Shown piece by piece: positions 26,429 to 36,678 of a stretch of 64,000 nucleotides of DNA. The translations under genes and the position numbers were made by a program. Numbering within the stretch: position 1 is the first letter of the stretch; every line of letters starts with the position of its first letter. Source of the stretch: Candidatus Thorarchaeota archaeon (GTDB lineage: Archaea; Asgardarchaeota; Thorarchaeia; Thorarchaeales; Thorarchaeaceae); NCBI GenBank assembly GCA_016933575.1, contig JAFGAR010000028.1:92530-156529 (forward strand), written 5' to 3'. The notes below the pieces were generated by a model that was not told the origin of the DNA, ran no database searches, and saw only the letters and a list, made by a program, of their open reading frames with translations.

Positions 26429-29284
26429 TTGTTTCTCTTTTCACGTCTTTCAGCACGAGCCCCAGAAGTCATTACAACACTTTTGATATTTTCACTATCA
26501 AGTGGAGTTCTGGGTGGAATTCTATTCTACATGGATTCTGCATCACCAGATGTTCTCGATGACATGACATCTAATGTCCCAGTTGACATGGAAGTAGCTT
26601 TTACTCAATCATACTATATGCAGAATTTTTCCAATCCAGAAAGCGTGACTGCTAATGATATTGAGGACAGTGTGGCAGAGCAAGAATTCGTTCTGGCTAC
26701 TGAGCAGGTCACTTTTGCAGAAGTGCATGATTATGGAGAAGAAGATTACACATTTTCAAGGAAAGGTTTCCTAGGTGCTGATTATGATGTCTTTGAGAGC
26801 TTTTCGGATGCAATAGATGTCGATATTGGAGATCTTACCTATAATGACAATTCCTGTTTGGTTGAAATATCCCTCTTCTTACGACTCGGTCTAGAGATTG
26901 GTGAGAATTACACAATTGAGATGCTAGTCTATAATAGTACATGGGACGAGGTCTCTGTAGAACGAACATTCACAATTGTTGGTACATTTTCTTCACATGT
27001 CTATCTGTACCAACCATATTGGGGTGAATCGGTCATCACATATCTTCAAATAATCACTACTAGAGATGCTATCAAAGATACCTTTGGTTTTCTTGGACAT
27101 GATTCATATTATGGGCTCCAAGAAAAAATCTGGGTAAAATTTGATCACAATGTCATAATTCAGTCAGATACGTCAATTGTTGTCAATGAACTATCAAATA
27201 TTGAAAGAAGAATCGAGCAGGATAACTTACCATTCGCTCTTGTTGATGACTTTCAACTGATTGGGTCTGTGTATGAATTTGCTTCATGGTCTGTCAGTAT
27301 GAGAGCGATTGCACTTGCATTTTCAATCCCATCTGTAATCATGGGTGTAATGCTCATTCAATACAATTTTCGTCTCCTCGCTAATACGCAGAGAAGAGAT
27401 GTGGGAACTCTAAAAACTAGGGGCTCATCAGGTTTCCAAGCATTTTCCTGGGTCCTGAGTAACGCAATAGCTACAGGGTTCATTGGTAGCTTAGGCGCTG
27501 TATTGACAGGGATATTAGCAGCTCTCTTCTCAAGCACTGTGAAAGAGTTACTGGTCTTTGACTTGAGTCTTTTGAGTGGCTTTACGATTCTCCTCCAACC
27601 TATCGCGATCATCACGGTCTTTTTGTTCTCCTTTCTTGTAGGTATAGTCGTTGCCTTACCTGCTGCAATCAAGGCTCTATTGATGACTCCAACAGAAGCT
27701 CATAGCACATTGGAGAGAGAAACCCTATCAGATTCGGAAAAGATGGGGAGTTCAACTGTCGATCTATTATTGATAGGTATCACGGGTTGGTTATTGGCAC
27801 CAATGATGACAATCCTTGCATACTCAGGAATAACATTCTTGAGCTCTGCGCTTTTTGCATTAGTCATTGTCACATTATTGGGCATCTTTCTATTCTCGTT
27901 CACAAGGCTCTTATCAAGGCCTACTGCGATGATAAAAGCAAAAGTCTTAGGAAGGGCGAAACGACCATCCATTGTTGTGGGCACAAGACTCATGTCTAGA
28001 ACAGTACTCATGTTTAAAAAATCTGAAACGATGGGTACAATGTTTATCGCAATGGTATTTACTGCAGGTCTCTTTGCATCGATATCTGCGACGACAGGCG
28101 GTGACCATATGAAACAGGTCTTCATGTTCCAGACCGGGGCAGATATCGTTATAGATGTAAATCCCAGTTTTACTAACGTCACTCTTGATATCATGGACAA
28201 CATCACTGCAGTAGAGGGTGTTACGCAGGTAAGTCCGATGTATCGCACAACTGGTTACGTGCTCTACTGGGACTCGTTGTATTTTGGCGGACGTTTCTAT
28301 ATCAATCGTTCAATATCCATATTTGGCGTTGATCCTGAAACATGGATTGATGCCGCGTTCTGGCTCAGTTACTTCGCATACTCTGGTTCTCCGAGTACGT
28401 CAATCGCAGAATTAGGCGACCAATCAGGGGATAGGATGAATATCATTACATCATTCAAACCTATTGACCATTATACTACAGATTCCTATGGGAGTCAACG
28501 TCCTGAATATGGTAACTATCTGGATCTCCAGATTTCCATGCCAACTTGGACTAATATAACTGAATGCTACATTACAGATCTTCTCGCTGCAGGAATCAGC
28601 AATTCAGGAGGTTATCAGACCTACTTCCCTGGAGAACCTGATGCAACAGACTTTGTTATTGCAGACATTGGATATGTACATGCATGCGAAAACACTACTC
28701 AGGTCACAAAATTCTATGTGAAAATTGATCCCTATGCCAATTATACAAAAGTGATGGAGGATATTCATAACGTTGCTCCTCATACATTCAATGATATTGA
28801 ATCACCCTACACGAATATCGATGAAACTCTGAATTCCAGAGCAACCCAATCTGTCTATGGAGCGTACACATTGAATGTCATATTTTCACTAATCTATCTA
28901 ACAATCGGTATGACGATTGTCAGTATAGTGAGGGTGAGAGAACTTAGAAAGCAGTTCTCTGTACTTCGTGCATTAGGTGCACCAAACAAGTCAATTATTG
29001 CTGCATCATTGCTTGAAACAAGTGTGGGTCTGTTACTGGCAGCAATCATCGGAGGAACAATAGGAGTAAGCCTAGCAGTCATCTTAAAGGATGTGCCCCT
29101 TCTTCATATGGGTGGATCCACATATGGACTATGGCAAAGATTACCCGTTCTTTTGGCAATACCTTTGCCGTTAGTTGCGACCATTGTAGGAATATCTATC
29201 ATAGTTTCATTGATTGCTACATACTACATTTTAGTACGGACATTGAAGTTGAATATCGCAGAAGAAATACAATATAATGAGTGA
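26429..29284 (+). CDS. FtsX/MacB-type ABC transporter permease, type B (copy 1)
   Basis: A 951-residue permease starting at TTG 26429, the base after the upstream stop, with GGAGG (26414-26418) inside the preceding gene. Type B proteins open MFLFSRLSARAPE and differ from type A in their extracellular domains. FtsX cores are marked by LKTRGSSGFQAFSWVL near 325 and LRALGAPNKSIIAASLLE near 850. The second external domain contains many aromatic residues and N-x-S/T sequons. It pairs in order and likely in function with the 930-residue type A protein. Its last four bases reach into the spacing before the second ATPase. Confidence 0.85.
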   Translation: MFLFSRLSARAPEVITTLLIFSLSSGVLGGILFYMDSASPDVLDDMTSNVPVDMEVAFTQSYYMQNFSNPESVTANDIEDSVAEQEFVLATEQVTFAEVHDYGEEDYTFSRKGFLGADYDVFESFSDAIDVDIGDLTYNDNSCLVEISLFLRLGLEIGENYTIEMLVYNSTWDEVSVERTFTIVGTFSSHVYLYQPYWGESVITYLQIITTRDAIKDTFGFLGHDSYYGLQEKIWVKFDHNVIIQSDTSIVVNELSNIERRIEQDNLPFALVDDFQLIGSVYEFASWSVSMRAIALAFSIPSVIMGVMLIQYNFRLLANTQRRDVGTLKTRGSSGFQAFSWVLSNAIATGFIGSLGAVLTGILAALFSSTVKELLVFDLSLLSGFTILLQPIAIITVFLFSFLVGIVVALPAAIKALLMTPTEAHSTLERETLSDSEKMGSSTVDLLLIGITGWLLAPMMTILAYSGITFLSSALFALVIVTLLGIFLFSFTRLLSRPTAMIKAKVLGRAKRPSIVVGTRLMSRTVLMFKKSETMGTMFIAMVFTAGLFASISATTGGDHMKQVFMFQTGADIVIDVNPSFTNVTLDIMDNITAVEGVTQVSPMYRTTGYVLYWDSLYFGGRFYINRSISIFGVDPETWIDAAFWLSYFAYSGSPSTSIAELGDQSGDRMNIITSFKPIDHYTTDSYGSQRPEYGNYLDLQISMPTWTNITECYITDLLAAGISNSGGYQTYFPGEPDATDFVIADIGYVHACENTTQVTKFYVKIDPYANYTKVMEDIHNVAPHTFNDIESPYTNIDETLNSRATQSVYGAYTLNVIFSLIYLTIGMTIVSIVRVRELRKQFSVLRALGAPNKSIIAASLLETSVGLLLAAIIGGTIGVSLAVILKDVPLLHMGGSTYGLWQRLPVLLAIPLPLVATIVGISIIVSLIATYYILVRTLKLNIAEEIQYNE

Positions 29285-29289
29285 TCATC

Positions 29290-30177
29290 ATGTCGGAAAA
29301 TCTAGAACAATTAGCAGAAGAATACAAGATTGTTATACGTGACCTCATGAAAGTCTACCGAAGAGGACAGAAAGAGGTAATTGCACTCCGAGGTGTTGAC
29401 TTCGAGGTAAAGCAGGGAGAGTTCCTAAGCATTATCGGTCCTAGCGGTAGCGGAAAATCGACACTACTTAAGATGCTTGGTGCGCTGGACAAACCAACTG
29501 CAGGGGCAATCCTTTTTGATGGTCACAGTGTCACTGCACTTGATGATAGGCGATCAATGCTCTATAGAAGACAGAAGGTAGGTTTTGTGTGGCAAATCGG
29601 TAATCTTGTGCCCGGTCTGAGTGCATTGAACAATGTCATTCTCCCCATGAAGCTTGCAGGAGCTCCATCACGAGCCTCTGCAGAACGTGCAACCATGCTC
29701 CTTGAAACACTAGGTCTGAGTCATCGTTTGGACCATAAACCGAATCAGCTATCTGGAGGAGAGAATCAACGAGTGGCAATCTGCGTAGCACTTGCAAACA
29801 ATCCAGAGCTAGTGCTTGGAGATGAGGTGACTGGAGAGCTGGACTCTGAAACAACGGAGATAGTCATGGAGGCACTAAAGAGGACAAACAAGGAGTTTGG
29901 TACTACTGTCATCAATGTCACGCACAATCCAAAAGTTGCCGAATATGCAGATAGAGTGTTGAGAATACGAGATGGTCTCATAGAGGGACAGAAACATGTA
30001 CTCTATGGCGATATTACAGAGATTGACGCAAAAGGTAGAATGGTCATTCCAGATACGGTAAGACGGCTTGCAGGACTTGGCAAGAGAGTTGTACTTCGTG
30101 CAACATCAGAAGGTCTATTGATCAGTCCATTAGATACTAGTGGCTACGACGACAACAATGACCAGGGAAATGACTGA
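29290..30177 (+). CDS. ABC transporter ATPase fused to an AbrB/SpoVT-like DNA-binding domain
   Basis: A 295-residue protein; ATG 29290 follows GAGTGATC, whereas the GTG at 29281 lies inside that site. Residues 15-235 are a LolD-type ATPase: Walker A GPSGSGKS (50-57), Gln102, LSGGE (154-158), Walker B ELVLGDE (173-179) and His212. The usual ADEPTG reads GDEVTG. Residues about 239-282 (GDITEIDAKGRMVIPDTVRR, then LLISPLD) match the swapped-hairpin AbrB/MazE/SpoVT fold, including the D-x-x-G-R-x-x-I-P core. Such domains usually bind DNA, so this ATPase may also regulate transcription. Alternatively the domain may have become a protein-dimerisation module. It is positioned between the two permease pairs. 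Confidence 0.9.
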   Translation: MSENLEQLAEEYKIVIRDLMKVYRRGQKEVIALRGVDFEVKQGEFLSIIGPSGSGKSTLLKMLGALDKPTAGAILFDGHSVTALDDRRSMLYRRQKVGFVWQIGNLVPGLSALNNVILPMKLAGAPSRASAERATMLLETLGLSHRLDHKPNQLSGGENQRVAICVALANNPELVLGDEVTGELDSETTEIVMEALKRTNKEFGTTVINVTHNPKVAEYADRVLRIRDGLIEGQKHVLYGDITEIDAKGRMVIPDTVRRLAGLGKRVVLRATSEGLLISPLDTSGYDDNNDQGND

Positions 30178-30209
30178 GATATTCTGAGTAAGGTCTATAT
30201 CGGACAATA

Positions 30210-30458
30210 ATGAGCGTAAAAGTGATTGTTATGACAAAACAGCAGATGCCATGGTCATTCTATTCTACACTGATTTCATTTGGTGTTTTCTTTGCTTGTC
30301 TGAATATCTATATCTTGACTAAATGGTTGGCGCATCCCTTAGCAAGTGAGTATTGGCTGATTGGGGTCATTGTCGGTTTTATTTGGTTAATCTATTCGAT
30401 TAGAATGGTAAGAGTTCACCAGAAGGAACTCATCGAGAAGAAAGTAGTATTAGCGTGA
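30210..30458 (+). CDS. Small two-helix membrane protein in the ABC cluster
   Basis: An 82-residue protein with hydrophobic helices near 17-37 and 49-66 and a basic cytosolic tail. The in-frame ATG at 30231 follows a GTGATT site and may be the true start, giving 75 residues. It lies 32 bases after the AbrB-fused ATPase and 65 before the next permease, in the same direction. A small accessory subunit is plausible; nothing else is visible. Confidence 0.55.
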   Translation: MSVKVIVMTKQQMPWSFYSTLISFGVFFACLNIYILTKWLAHPLASEYWLIGVIVGFIWLIYSIRMVRVHQKELIEKKVVLA

Positions 30459-30523
30459 TTAGGTATCAATTTAAGACAGAACTAAGGCGTTCTAATTAGT
30501 ACGTGGAGGTCTGAGAGCTCTAT

Positions 30524-33262
30524 ATGTATCAAATGGGACATCTGAGCAAATCAACAAAGCGTAGAGGCTTTGTAACCTTCATCTGTTTTCTGATTATTAT
30601 AACAGTAGTTTCTTCAACTTCGATTTTCATCGATTCAGATTCACTATCAAGATGGAACTATTACAATGATATTGGCCCAGTAGCAATGAAAGTTGAAGGA
30701 GATGGACTTGAGAACTTTGTTGATGAAATTAGTAACATCTCATACGTAACTCAATCATGTTCAGTACAAACAGCTCAAGCATATCTAAGAATGGACCAGA
30801 ATGATGTCTATTATGGATCCCCAACAGATCCATTAGAGCCAATGTTTCTTGTCACAGGAAGAGCATATTCAATTAATGATGATTTTCTAAATGCATTTCC
30901 AACTGAATTTGCTTTACTACAAGGAAGATTCCCTCTCAATGAATCTGAGATTACGATTGCCTATAGTGATGCTGCTTATTGGAATATTCCAATAGGGAGA
31001 ATGATGAACTACACCCATCAACTCAATTCCGAGAAACGAACTGTTTTTGTTGTTGGCTATTTTGAAGTAACTAATGATGCCCTTAGAGCTGTGATTACAG
31101 ATGCCGTGGCAATCGTAACATCAGATGTACTTAATCCTAACACCATCCAAACCAAGGTCTATATCGATGTAGACCGAAGTATTGTATTTCCCTCAGATCC
31201 AGTTGTAGGTCTTACCACTCTTCGTGATATTGAGAATAGAATCTCAAGTCTAAGCTCTGATGACTTACAGTACCAAGGATTCTTTGTTGATAATTATCTA
31301 GCAAATAACATTCAATTGTATCTTGATGAATTGAATGCAATCAGATCTAGGCAACTATCAAGATTGAACTACATTGTAATTATAGGAGGACTACTTGCTT
31401 TTTTGGGAGTTCGGTTTAACGCCATATTGCTAGATCAGACCTTGAGTGATCTAGAAATGAGAGGTGCTTCAAAACTAAAGATAAGATTCACAATTCTAAG
31501 AGAGATAGTAACCATTTCAGTTCTTGCAGGTGTAATAGGGCTTTTCATGGGTATTATGCTAAGCAAGGTGGCATACTTATCATCGAGTAGCAAACCGTTT
31601 GATATTGCGGTTTTTATGAGTGGCCCTTTATTGATTAGCTCTAATACAATCGTATTCGTGCTTATGATCAGCATTATTCTACCACTAGCTGGATATGCTA
31701 TAGATCAATTACTTAGAAGACCACGGGCAAGTGTACAAGAAACAGGAAGGATTGCAAGAATCGTCAAATCATTTCATTTAATTCAATGGGATTTTGCAAT
31801 AATCATTATAGTAACTATATTGATGATTCTCCTATACATAGGAGGACCATTGATTAGTGACAATCAGATACTCTCACTAATTGCTTCGTATTCACAGATA
31901 CCACTTTTTATTTCTGTAGCTAGTCTTTCTTCAAAGATAGCTCAGGCTGCCACGAGAGTAATTTCAAGACTAAGTAGACCTCTAGTCGGTAGATTATCAG
32001 CCGCAGTTGGAATGAGGAGGGTTTCAAAGAAAAAATATATTGCTACTCCGGTTGTTCTGATTATTACTATTGTATTTTCGCTAGTCTTTGTTAACAATTC
32101 ATTAGTTCTGAGTCTTCCAAACACGCATTTAGCACATTCAAGGTACTTAATTGGAGGAGACATTTGTTTCAAACTAGAGGAAGTAGAATCAGAGCGGTGG
32201 GTTAATTTCACTGAAAGTGCATTACAGACGTACGGCACTCAATCAGTGTCCTTAGTTTCAATTAGTACTCTCTCGTTATCAGAAGGGGCATCAGGAGTAG
32301 TTGAGTTTGTAGCAATTAATCCAGAAGAGTATAGTCATGTAGGTTATAATTATGCAGGAGTTACCCTAGACCAGAGTGATCAACAACAGCTACTAAATGA
32401 ACTTGAAATAAATCCAGAAGGGGCAGTACTAACATCCGATATCGCTCTTGAGTACAATCTGAATTTAGGAGATACAATGCGAGTCTTTTCTTTCGGTGAA
32501 GATTCAGGGACAGTGGAATTCAGTGTAATTGGCATTACAAATGCGATAACCAGACCAATTATTGCGGGTAGTCCTCAGGGGAGCGAAACGATTGGTACGA
32601 GAAAAATCTGGTTGAATAGGAATTACATTCAGACATTGGTCAACCTAAATGAAACGATTGAAACATATCTCTGCATTCGCACAATAAATGGAGTAAACTC
32701 AACTGAAATAGTAGAGGGCATTCTTGATACAAGTGGATTGACTTTCTCTTCAAGTGATTGGTCATCTGTTACTCACGAGCTTGACGCCTATACATCTCGT
32801 CAAGATTACATCCGTGATAGAGCAATTGATACCATGCTCACTTTTGGATCAGTGTTTAGCATTTTTGTGGGCATAGTGATCTATCGAATTGCCTGTACAG
32901 TCAGATGGAAAGAAGAGGATGCCATTCTCAGTGTACTTGGAGCTTCAAACAAACAGACACTACAGATTTCAATCGCAGAAATTCTGGCACTCTTTCTTTT
33001 TGGTTTGGGAATCTTCATTCTTATTGGGCCACTCACGCTAGCAAATATGTTGAGAATGGAGTATATTGAATATTCAGTTTGGAATTATGAATTCCCAGTT
33101 TCAATAGTCTTCTCGATGAATTGGATATACTTTATAATTATTATACTAAGTGTTTTCATCTCTTCAACTATTCTAGCTATAGCCCATTCTCTTAAAGGAG
33201 CAAGAAAAAGTGTCAGTACTGTCTTGAGAGAAATGACACTATCAAGTGGAGGGAATGTGTAA
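30524..33262 (+). CDS. FtsX/MacB-type ABC transporter permease, type A (copy 3)
   Basis: A 912-residue type A permease with the standard two FtsX cores (LEMRGASKLKIRFTILREI near 310; ILSVLGASNKQTLQISIAE near 800). It keeps the conserved external segment in changed form (GYNYAGVTLDQS), showing it is the most divergent of the three type A copies. GGAGGT lies 13 bases before ATG 30524, a wide spacing; the in-frame ATG at 30533 is an alternative. Its stop TAA overlaps the next gene's ATG by one base (TAATG), so it is coupled to the type B partner. Confidence 0.85.
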   Translation: MYQMGHLSKSTKRRGFVTFICFLIIITVVSSTSIFIDSDSLSRWNYYNDIGPVAMKVEGDGLENFVDEISNISYVTQSCSVQTAQAYLRMDQNDVYYGSPTDPLEPMFLVTGRAYSINDDFLNAFPTEFALLQGRFPLNESEITIAYSDAAYWNIPIGRMMNYTHQLNSEKRTVFVVGYFEVTNDALRAVITDAVAIVTSDVLNPNTIQTKVYIDVDRSIVFPSDPVVGLTTLRDIENRISSLSSDDLQYQGFFVDNYLANNIQLYLDELNAIRSRQLSRLNYIVIIGGLLAFLGVRFNAILLDQTLSDLEMRGASKLKIRFTILREIVTISVLAGVIGLFMGIMLSKVAYLSSSSKPFDIAVFMSGPLLISSNTIVFVLMISIILPLAGYAIDQLLRRPRASVQETGRIARIVKSFHLIQWDFAIIIIVTILMILLYIGGPLISDNQILSLIASYSQIPLFISVASLSSKIAQAATRVISRLSRPLVGRLSAAVGMRRVSKKKYIATPVVLIITIVFSLVFVNNSLVLSLPNTHLAHSRYLIGGDICFKLEEVESERWVNFTESALQTYGTQSVSLVSISTLSLSEGASGVVEFVAINPEEYSHVGYNYAGVTLDQSDQQQLLNELEINPEGAVLTSDIALEYNLNLGDTMRVFSFGEDSGTVEFSVIGITNAITRPIIAGSPQGSETIGTRKIWLNRNYIQTLVNLNETIETYLCIRTINGVNSTEIVEGILDTSGLTFSSSDWSSVTHELDAYTSRQDYIRDRAIDTMLTFGSVFSIFVGIVIYRIACTVRWKEEDAILSVLGASNKQTLQISIAEILALFLFGLGIFILIGPLTLANMLRMEYIEYSVWNYEFPVSIVFSMNWIYFIIIILSVFISSTILAIAHSLKGARKSVSTVLREMTLSSGGNV

Positions 33263-36102
33263 TGTTCCTGTCTTCACGGATAACAGCAAATGCGACTGAG
33301 CTAGTTGTTGCATTTCTTATCTTCTCTCTATCTTCAGGAGTTGTAAGTGGAGTCCTTCTATATCTTGATAGTTCAGGTCCTGACGTTCTTTCGGAGATGT
33401 CAAATGAAACTCTTATTGATATGCAGGTTAACTTCCGACCTTCTTTCTACGAACAAAATCAGACTACAATTGAATTTCATCAAAATACAATTCTAGACAC
33501 AGAGTATGTATCTGCAATCGAAACGATTTCTTTGATAGAGATTAATGATGATAGTATAGAAATCCCTGAGTTCAGTAGAAGCATTGTTCTTGGATTAGAA
33601 GACACATATTTCAATACGTTTCCAAAAAGCATCGATTTAGCAGAAGGTAACCTTCCTCTAAACGAATCAAATTGCTACATTCAAAGACAGAGATTAGAAA
33701 CTGAGGAATTATCTTTAGGCGATAACTTTACAATTTCTGTGCCGACCACTGAGGGTAGGTTGAACAAAACATTTTCAATCGCTGGTACTTTTGACTCTAA
33801 TCTATATACAAGAAGACTAACATACAATGCAGAACCGTTTTCGTATCTTTATATTATTCTTGAAAGAAATACACTATTGACAGAATTTTCGAATTTAACA
33901 CATTCTGGAGATAACAGCCTTTCAGACAGGATTTGTGTATCTTTTGATAAAAATGAATTATTAACTCAGGACCCATCATTGATAGTAACCATTCTAAGGA
34001 ATGTTGAGAAACAAATAGAACAGAGAATTCTTCCTGATGCCTCAGTAACTGATTTTTCACTTATTGGAGTATTCTACGAATACTCATCTTGGATCACAGG
34101 TATGAGAATTATCGCCTTAGCATTTTCAGTCCCATCAATCATAATGGGAGTTATGCTGATACAATACAATTCGAATTTAGAAGCAAATCAACAGAGAAGA
34201 AATATTGGAGCGTTAAAGACACGGGGTGCATCTGGCTCTCAAGCAACACGATGGGTATTGAGCATTTCAATATTCACTGGCGTCGTTGGAAGCATTGGGG
34301 CTCTACTCACCGGGATTCTAGCTGCCTATCTTACCGGTGGTGTGAGAGAATTGATGATTTTTGACTTTACTCAAATGGATATCTTTGGAATAGTGATACT
34401 GCCACAGACCATCGTCATGCTCTTTCTCTACTCATTTACGATTGGATTTCTTGTGGCTATTCCAATGGCAATCAGAGCATTTCTCATGTCCCCTGCAGAC
34501 GCGCATAGTATCATTGAAAGAGAGAACAACGCAACAACAGAGAGAATGAGTAATCCTGTCTACCAAGTACTAGCTGTATGCATCGCAGGTATTCTCCTTA
34601 TCCCACTAATAGATAGTATGGAGTCATTCTCCAATCTTTCAATGGGATTTGCAATCTGGGGATTCTTGATTATTATCTTATTAGGAATTTTTATTCTAGG
34701 ATTAACATATCTTCTTGCTCGACCATCAGCGAAATTAAAATCTCTTGTTTTATTGAGAGTCAAAAGAAAATCCCTCATCGCTGGACTCAGAGTCGTGGGC
34801 AAGAGTGCTTTCACATTTAACAAGAGTGAGATGATGGCAGTAGTATTCATTTCACTTGTATTTACAGCAGGTACATTCTCTATCCTTGCTGCAACGACTG
34901 GAAGCAATCACATGAGAGAGCTATTCATGTTCGAAGTTGGAGCAGATATTGTCGTTGATGTAAAACCGGGACTTGAAAACATAACACTCGATATGGTTGA
35001 AGAGATTGAATCATTGGAAGGTGTATCCCATGCAAGTGGCATGCTCAAGACATCCTCAAGAGTGACTTTTCCAATGGACTATAATGGGTATCTTTACTAT
35101 TATAACCAATCCACAACGCTATATGGGATTCAACCTGAAAAGTGGACTCAATCAGCTTTCTTGAAATCATATTTCACATACTATAATGATCCTATCACTT
35201 CTCTGGAGGAACTGGAAGATTCGGAAGATAAGGTGATTTGCAACTTTAAACCAATTATTGGCTATACTTCAGATTCATTTGGACAGTCTTATCCAATATA
35301 TAGGGAATACCTCTCTATTGAACTTCTTGGGCTCGAGGGTAAGCATATTATGAATTGTTCAATTATTGATATTATGGCTAATTACCCAGGAGGATTTACA
35401 CGCGGTAACTACGGCTATCTTGGATATCGAGGCATTAGCTACTTACCTGGTGAAGATGTAGAGAGTCCTTTTGTGATGCTCGATATTCAATATCTCTATA
35501 AGTATCTCAATGTGTCATATATCAACAAGATCTATATCGACTTGGAAGAAAGCGCTGACTATAGTTCTATAATGCAGCAGATTGGTGAAATAGCACCATT
35601 TAGCTTTGAAGATATTCAATCACCGTTCTCAGAAATAGAAAACTTACTTGACACGCGTGCAGGGCAAGCTGTCTATGGGGCTTATACGCTGAATGTCATT
35701 TTCTCCATTCTCTATCTCACATCAGGAATTACTCTTGTTCTTACAATGAAAGTGAGAATGATGAGAAGGTACTTCTCTCTCTTAAGAGCCCTAGGTACAC
35801 AAAGCCGAGCTGTGCTTCTATCGGTTCTTATCGATTCAATAATCAGTCTAATATTTGGAGCAATAATAGGAGCTATTGTTGGAATCTTGCTTACATTAAT
35901 TGTGCTGAGATTTCCGCTAACATATCTCGGTCTTTCAACTGCGATTTCATGGGATAGACTGCCATTAACAATTTCAATTCCAATTCCTTTGCTAGTTGGA
36001 CTGGTAAGCATATCAATTGGATTTACTCTGGTTGCAGCTTTCCTTGTTATCAGAAGAGGTTTAGAATCTAATATAGCAGATGACATCCAGCACTCTGAAT
36101 AA
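33262..36102 (+). CDS. FtsX/MacB-type ABC transporter permease, type B (copy 2)
   Basis: A 946-residue permease beginning MFLSSRITANATELV, clearly paralogous to the type B protein at 26429 (shared LIFSLSSGV, DSxxPDVL and the closing NIADDIQ/NIAEEIQ). FtsX loops are LKTRGASGSQATRWVL near 320 and LLRALGTQSRAVLLSVLID near 840. GGAGGG precedes the ATG inside the upstream gene. With the 912-residue type A protein it forms the second A-B pair. No third ATPase follows, so the pair must share one of the two ATPases in the cluster. Confidence 0.85.
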   Translation: MFLSSRITANATELVVAFLIFSLSSGVVSGVLLYLDSSGPDVLSEMSNETLIDMQVNFRPSFYEQNQTTIEFHQNTILDTEYVSAIETISLIEINDDSIEIPEFSRSIVLGLEDTYFNTFPKSIDLAEGNLPLNESNCYIQRQRLETEELSLGDNFTISVPTTEGRLNKTFSIAGTFDSNLYTRRLTYNAEPFSYLYIILERNTLLTEFSNLTHSGDNSLSDRICVSFDKNELLTQDPSLIVTILRNVEKQIEQRILPDASVTDFSLIGVFYEYSSWITGMRIIALAFSVPSIIMGVMLIQYNSNLEANQQRRNIGALKTRGASGSQATRWVLSISIFTGVVGSIGALLTGILAAYLTGGVRELMIFDFTQMDIFGIVILPQTIVMLFLYSFTIGFLVAIPMAIRAFLMSPADAHSIIERENNATTERMSNPVYQVLAVCIAGILLIPLIDSMESFSNLSMGFAIWGFLIIILLGIFILGLTYLLARPSAKLKSLVLLRVKRKSLIAGLRVVGKSAFTFNKSEMMAVVFISLVFTAGTFSILAATTGSNHMRELFMFEVGADIVVDVKPGLENITLDMVEEIESLEGVSHASGMLKTSSRVTFPMDYNGYLYYYNQSTTLYGIQPEKWTQSAFLKSYFTYYNDPITSLEELEDSEDKVICNFKPIIGYTSDSFGQSYPIYREYLSIELLGLEGKHIMNCSIIDIMANYPGGFTRGNYGYLGYRGISYLPGEDVESPFVMLDIQYLYKYLNVSYINKIYIDLEESADYSSIMQQIGEIAPFSFEDIQSPFSEIENLLDTRAGQAVYGAYTLNVIFSILYLTSGITLVLTMKVRMMRRYFSLLRALGTQSRAVLLSVLIDSIISLIFGAIIGAIVGILLTLIVLRFPLTYLGLSTAISWDRLPLTISIPIPLLVGLVSISIGFTLVAAFLVIRRGLESNIADDIQHSE

Positions 36103-36220
36103 CGATACATAGAAACGATAAACCATTTCTAAAGCAACTAACAGTGAAAATCATAGGTAAATTGAAAGGACTAATTGTTGGGTGTTCGCAGATAAGTCAT
36201 AAATCGGTGGCCATCTACCA

Positions 36221-36595
36221 TTGGAAAACTTTGATTCTGAATATGATCGTTTCTATAGACTAGCAGCAGAAGATATGGAAGCAGTACTGCGAGAGATAGT
36301 CACTTCTCGAGAACCTTGGTACGGTATTGCTCATATTGTAGAAGGCGATGACCAAGATTTCAATTAAAGAGCCAGAACAATCATCAAGGAGAGATTGAAA
36401 TACATCATTGAGTCAATTCGAACCTCAAATCATCCATATCTTATCATCATAAGTATAATTCATCACGAGTGGATATTCCATGATGAGAGCATAATCACAG
36501 CGATAGCAGAGGCCATCAGACATTCAGAAAATCCAGCATGGCTCTATTATGAAATCAGTAAACATACACATTTGATATATCGAAACAAAATATGA
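36221..36595 (+). pseudogene. Broken small gene with one in-frame TAA
   Basis: A TTG at 36221 with CGGTGG ten bases upstream opens a 48-codon frame (beginning ENFDSEYDRFYRLAAEDMEA) that stops at TAA 36365-36367. The very same frame then continues for 75 codons (RARTIIKERLKYIIESIRT onward) to TGA at 36595 with coding-like, helix-rich composition. The simplest reading is one 124-codon soluble protein interrupted by a single stop, through decay or sequencing error. Two separate small genes (second start TTG 36395) are possible. No family was recognised. The 118 bases before it (36103-36220) show nothing clear. Confidence 0.45.
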
Positions 36596-36633
36596 CGCAC
36601 TGAATTCTTCATTATTAATAAAAAGAGAGAGAT

Positions 36634-36663
36634 TGGCATGCCCCTGTTTTTTTAGACATGCCA
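36634..36663. terminator. Stem-loop with T-run between convergent genes
   Basis: TGGCATG (36634-36640) pairs with CATGCCA (36657-36663); the 16-base loop contains a run of T (36646-36653). It lies between the broken gene and the asnS stop. The T-run is in the loop rather than after the stem, so the U-run alone may be the archaeal termination signal. Confidence 0.45.
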
Positions 36664-36678
36664 TCGAATTCAATATGG

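Noticed and set aside
36365..36367. Readthrough by pyrrolysine or selenocysteine in the broken small gene
   Set aside because: The codon is TAA; pyrrolysine uses TAG and selenocysteine TGA with a SECIS element.
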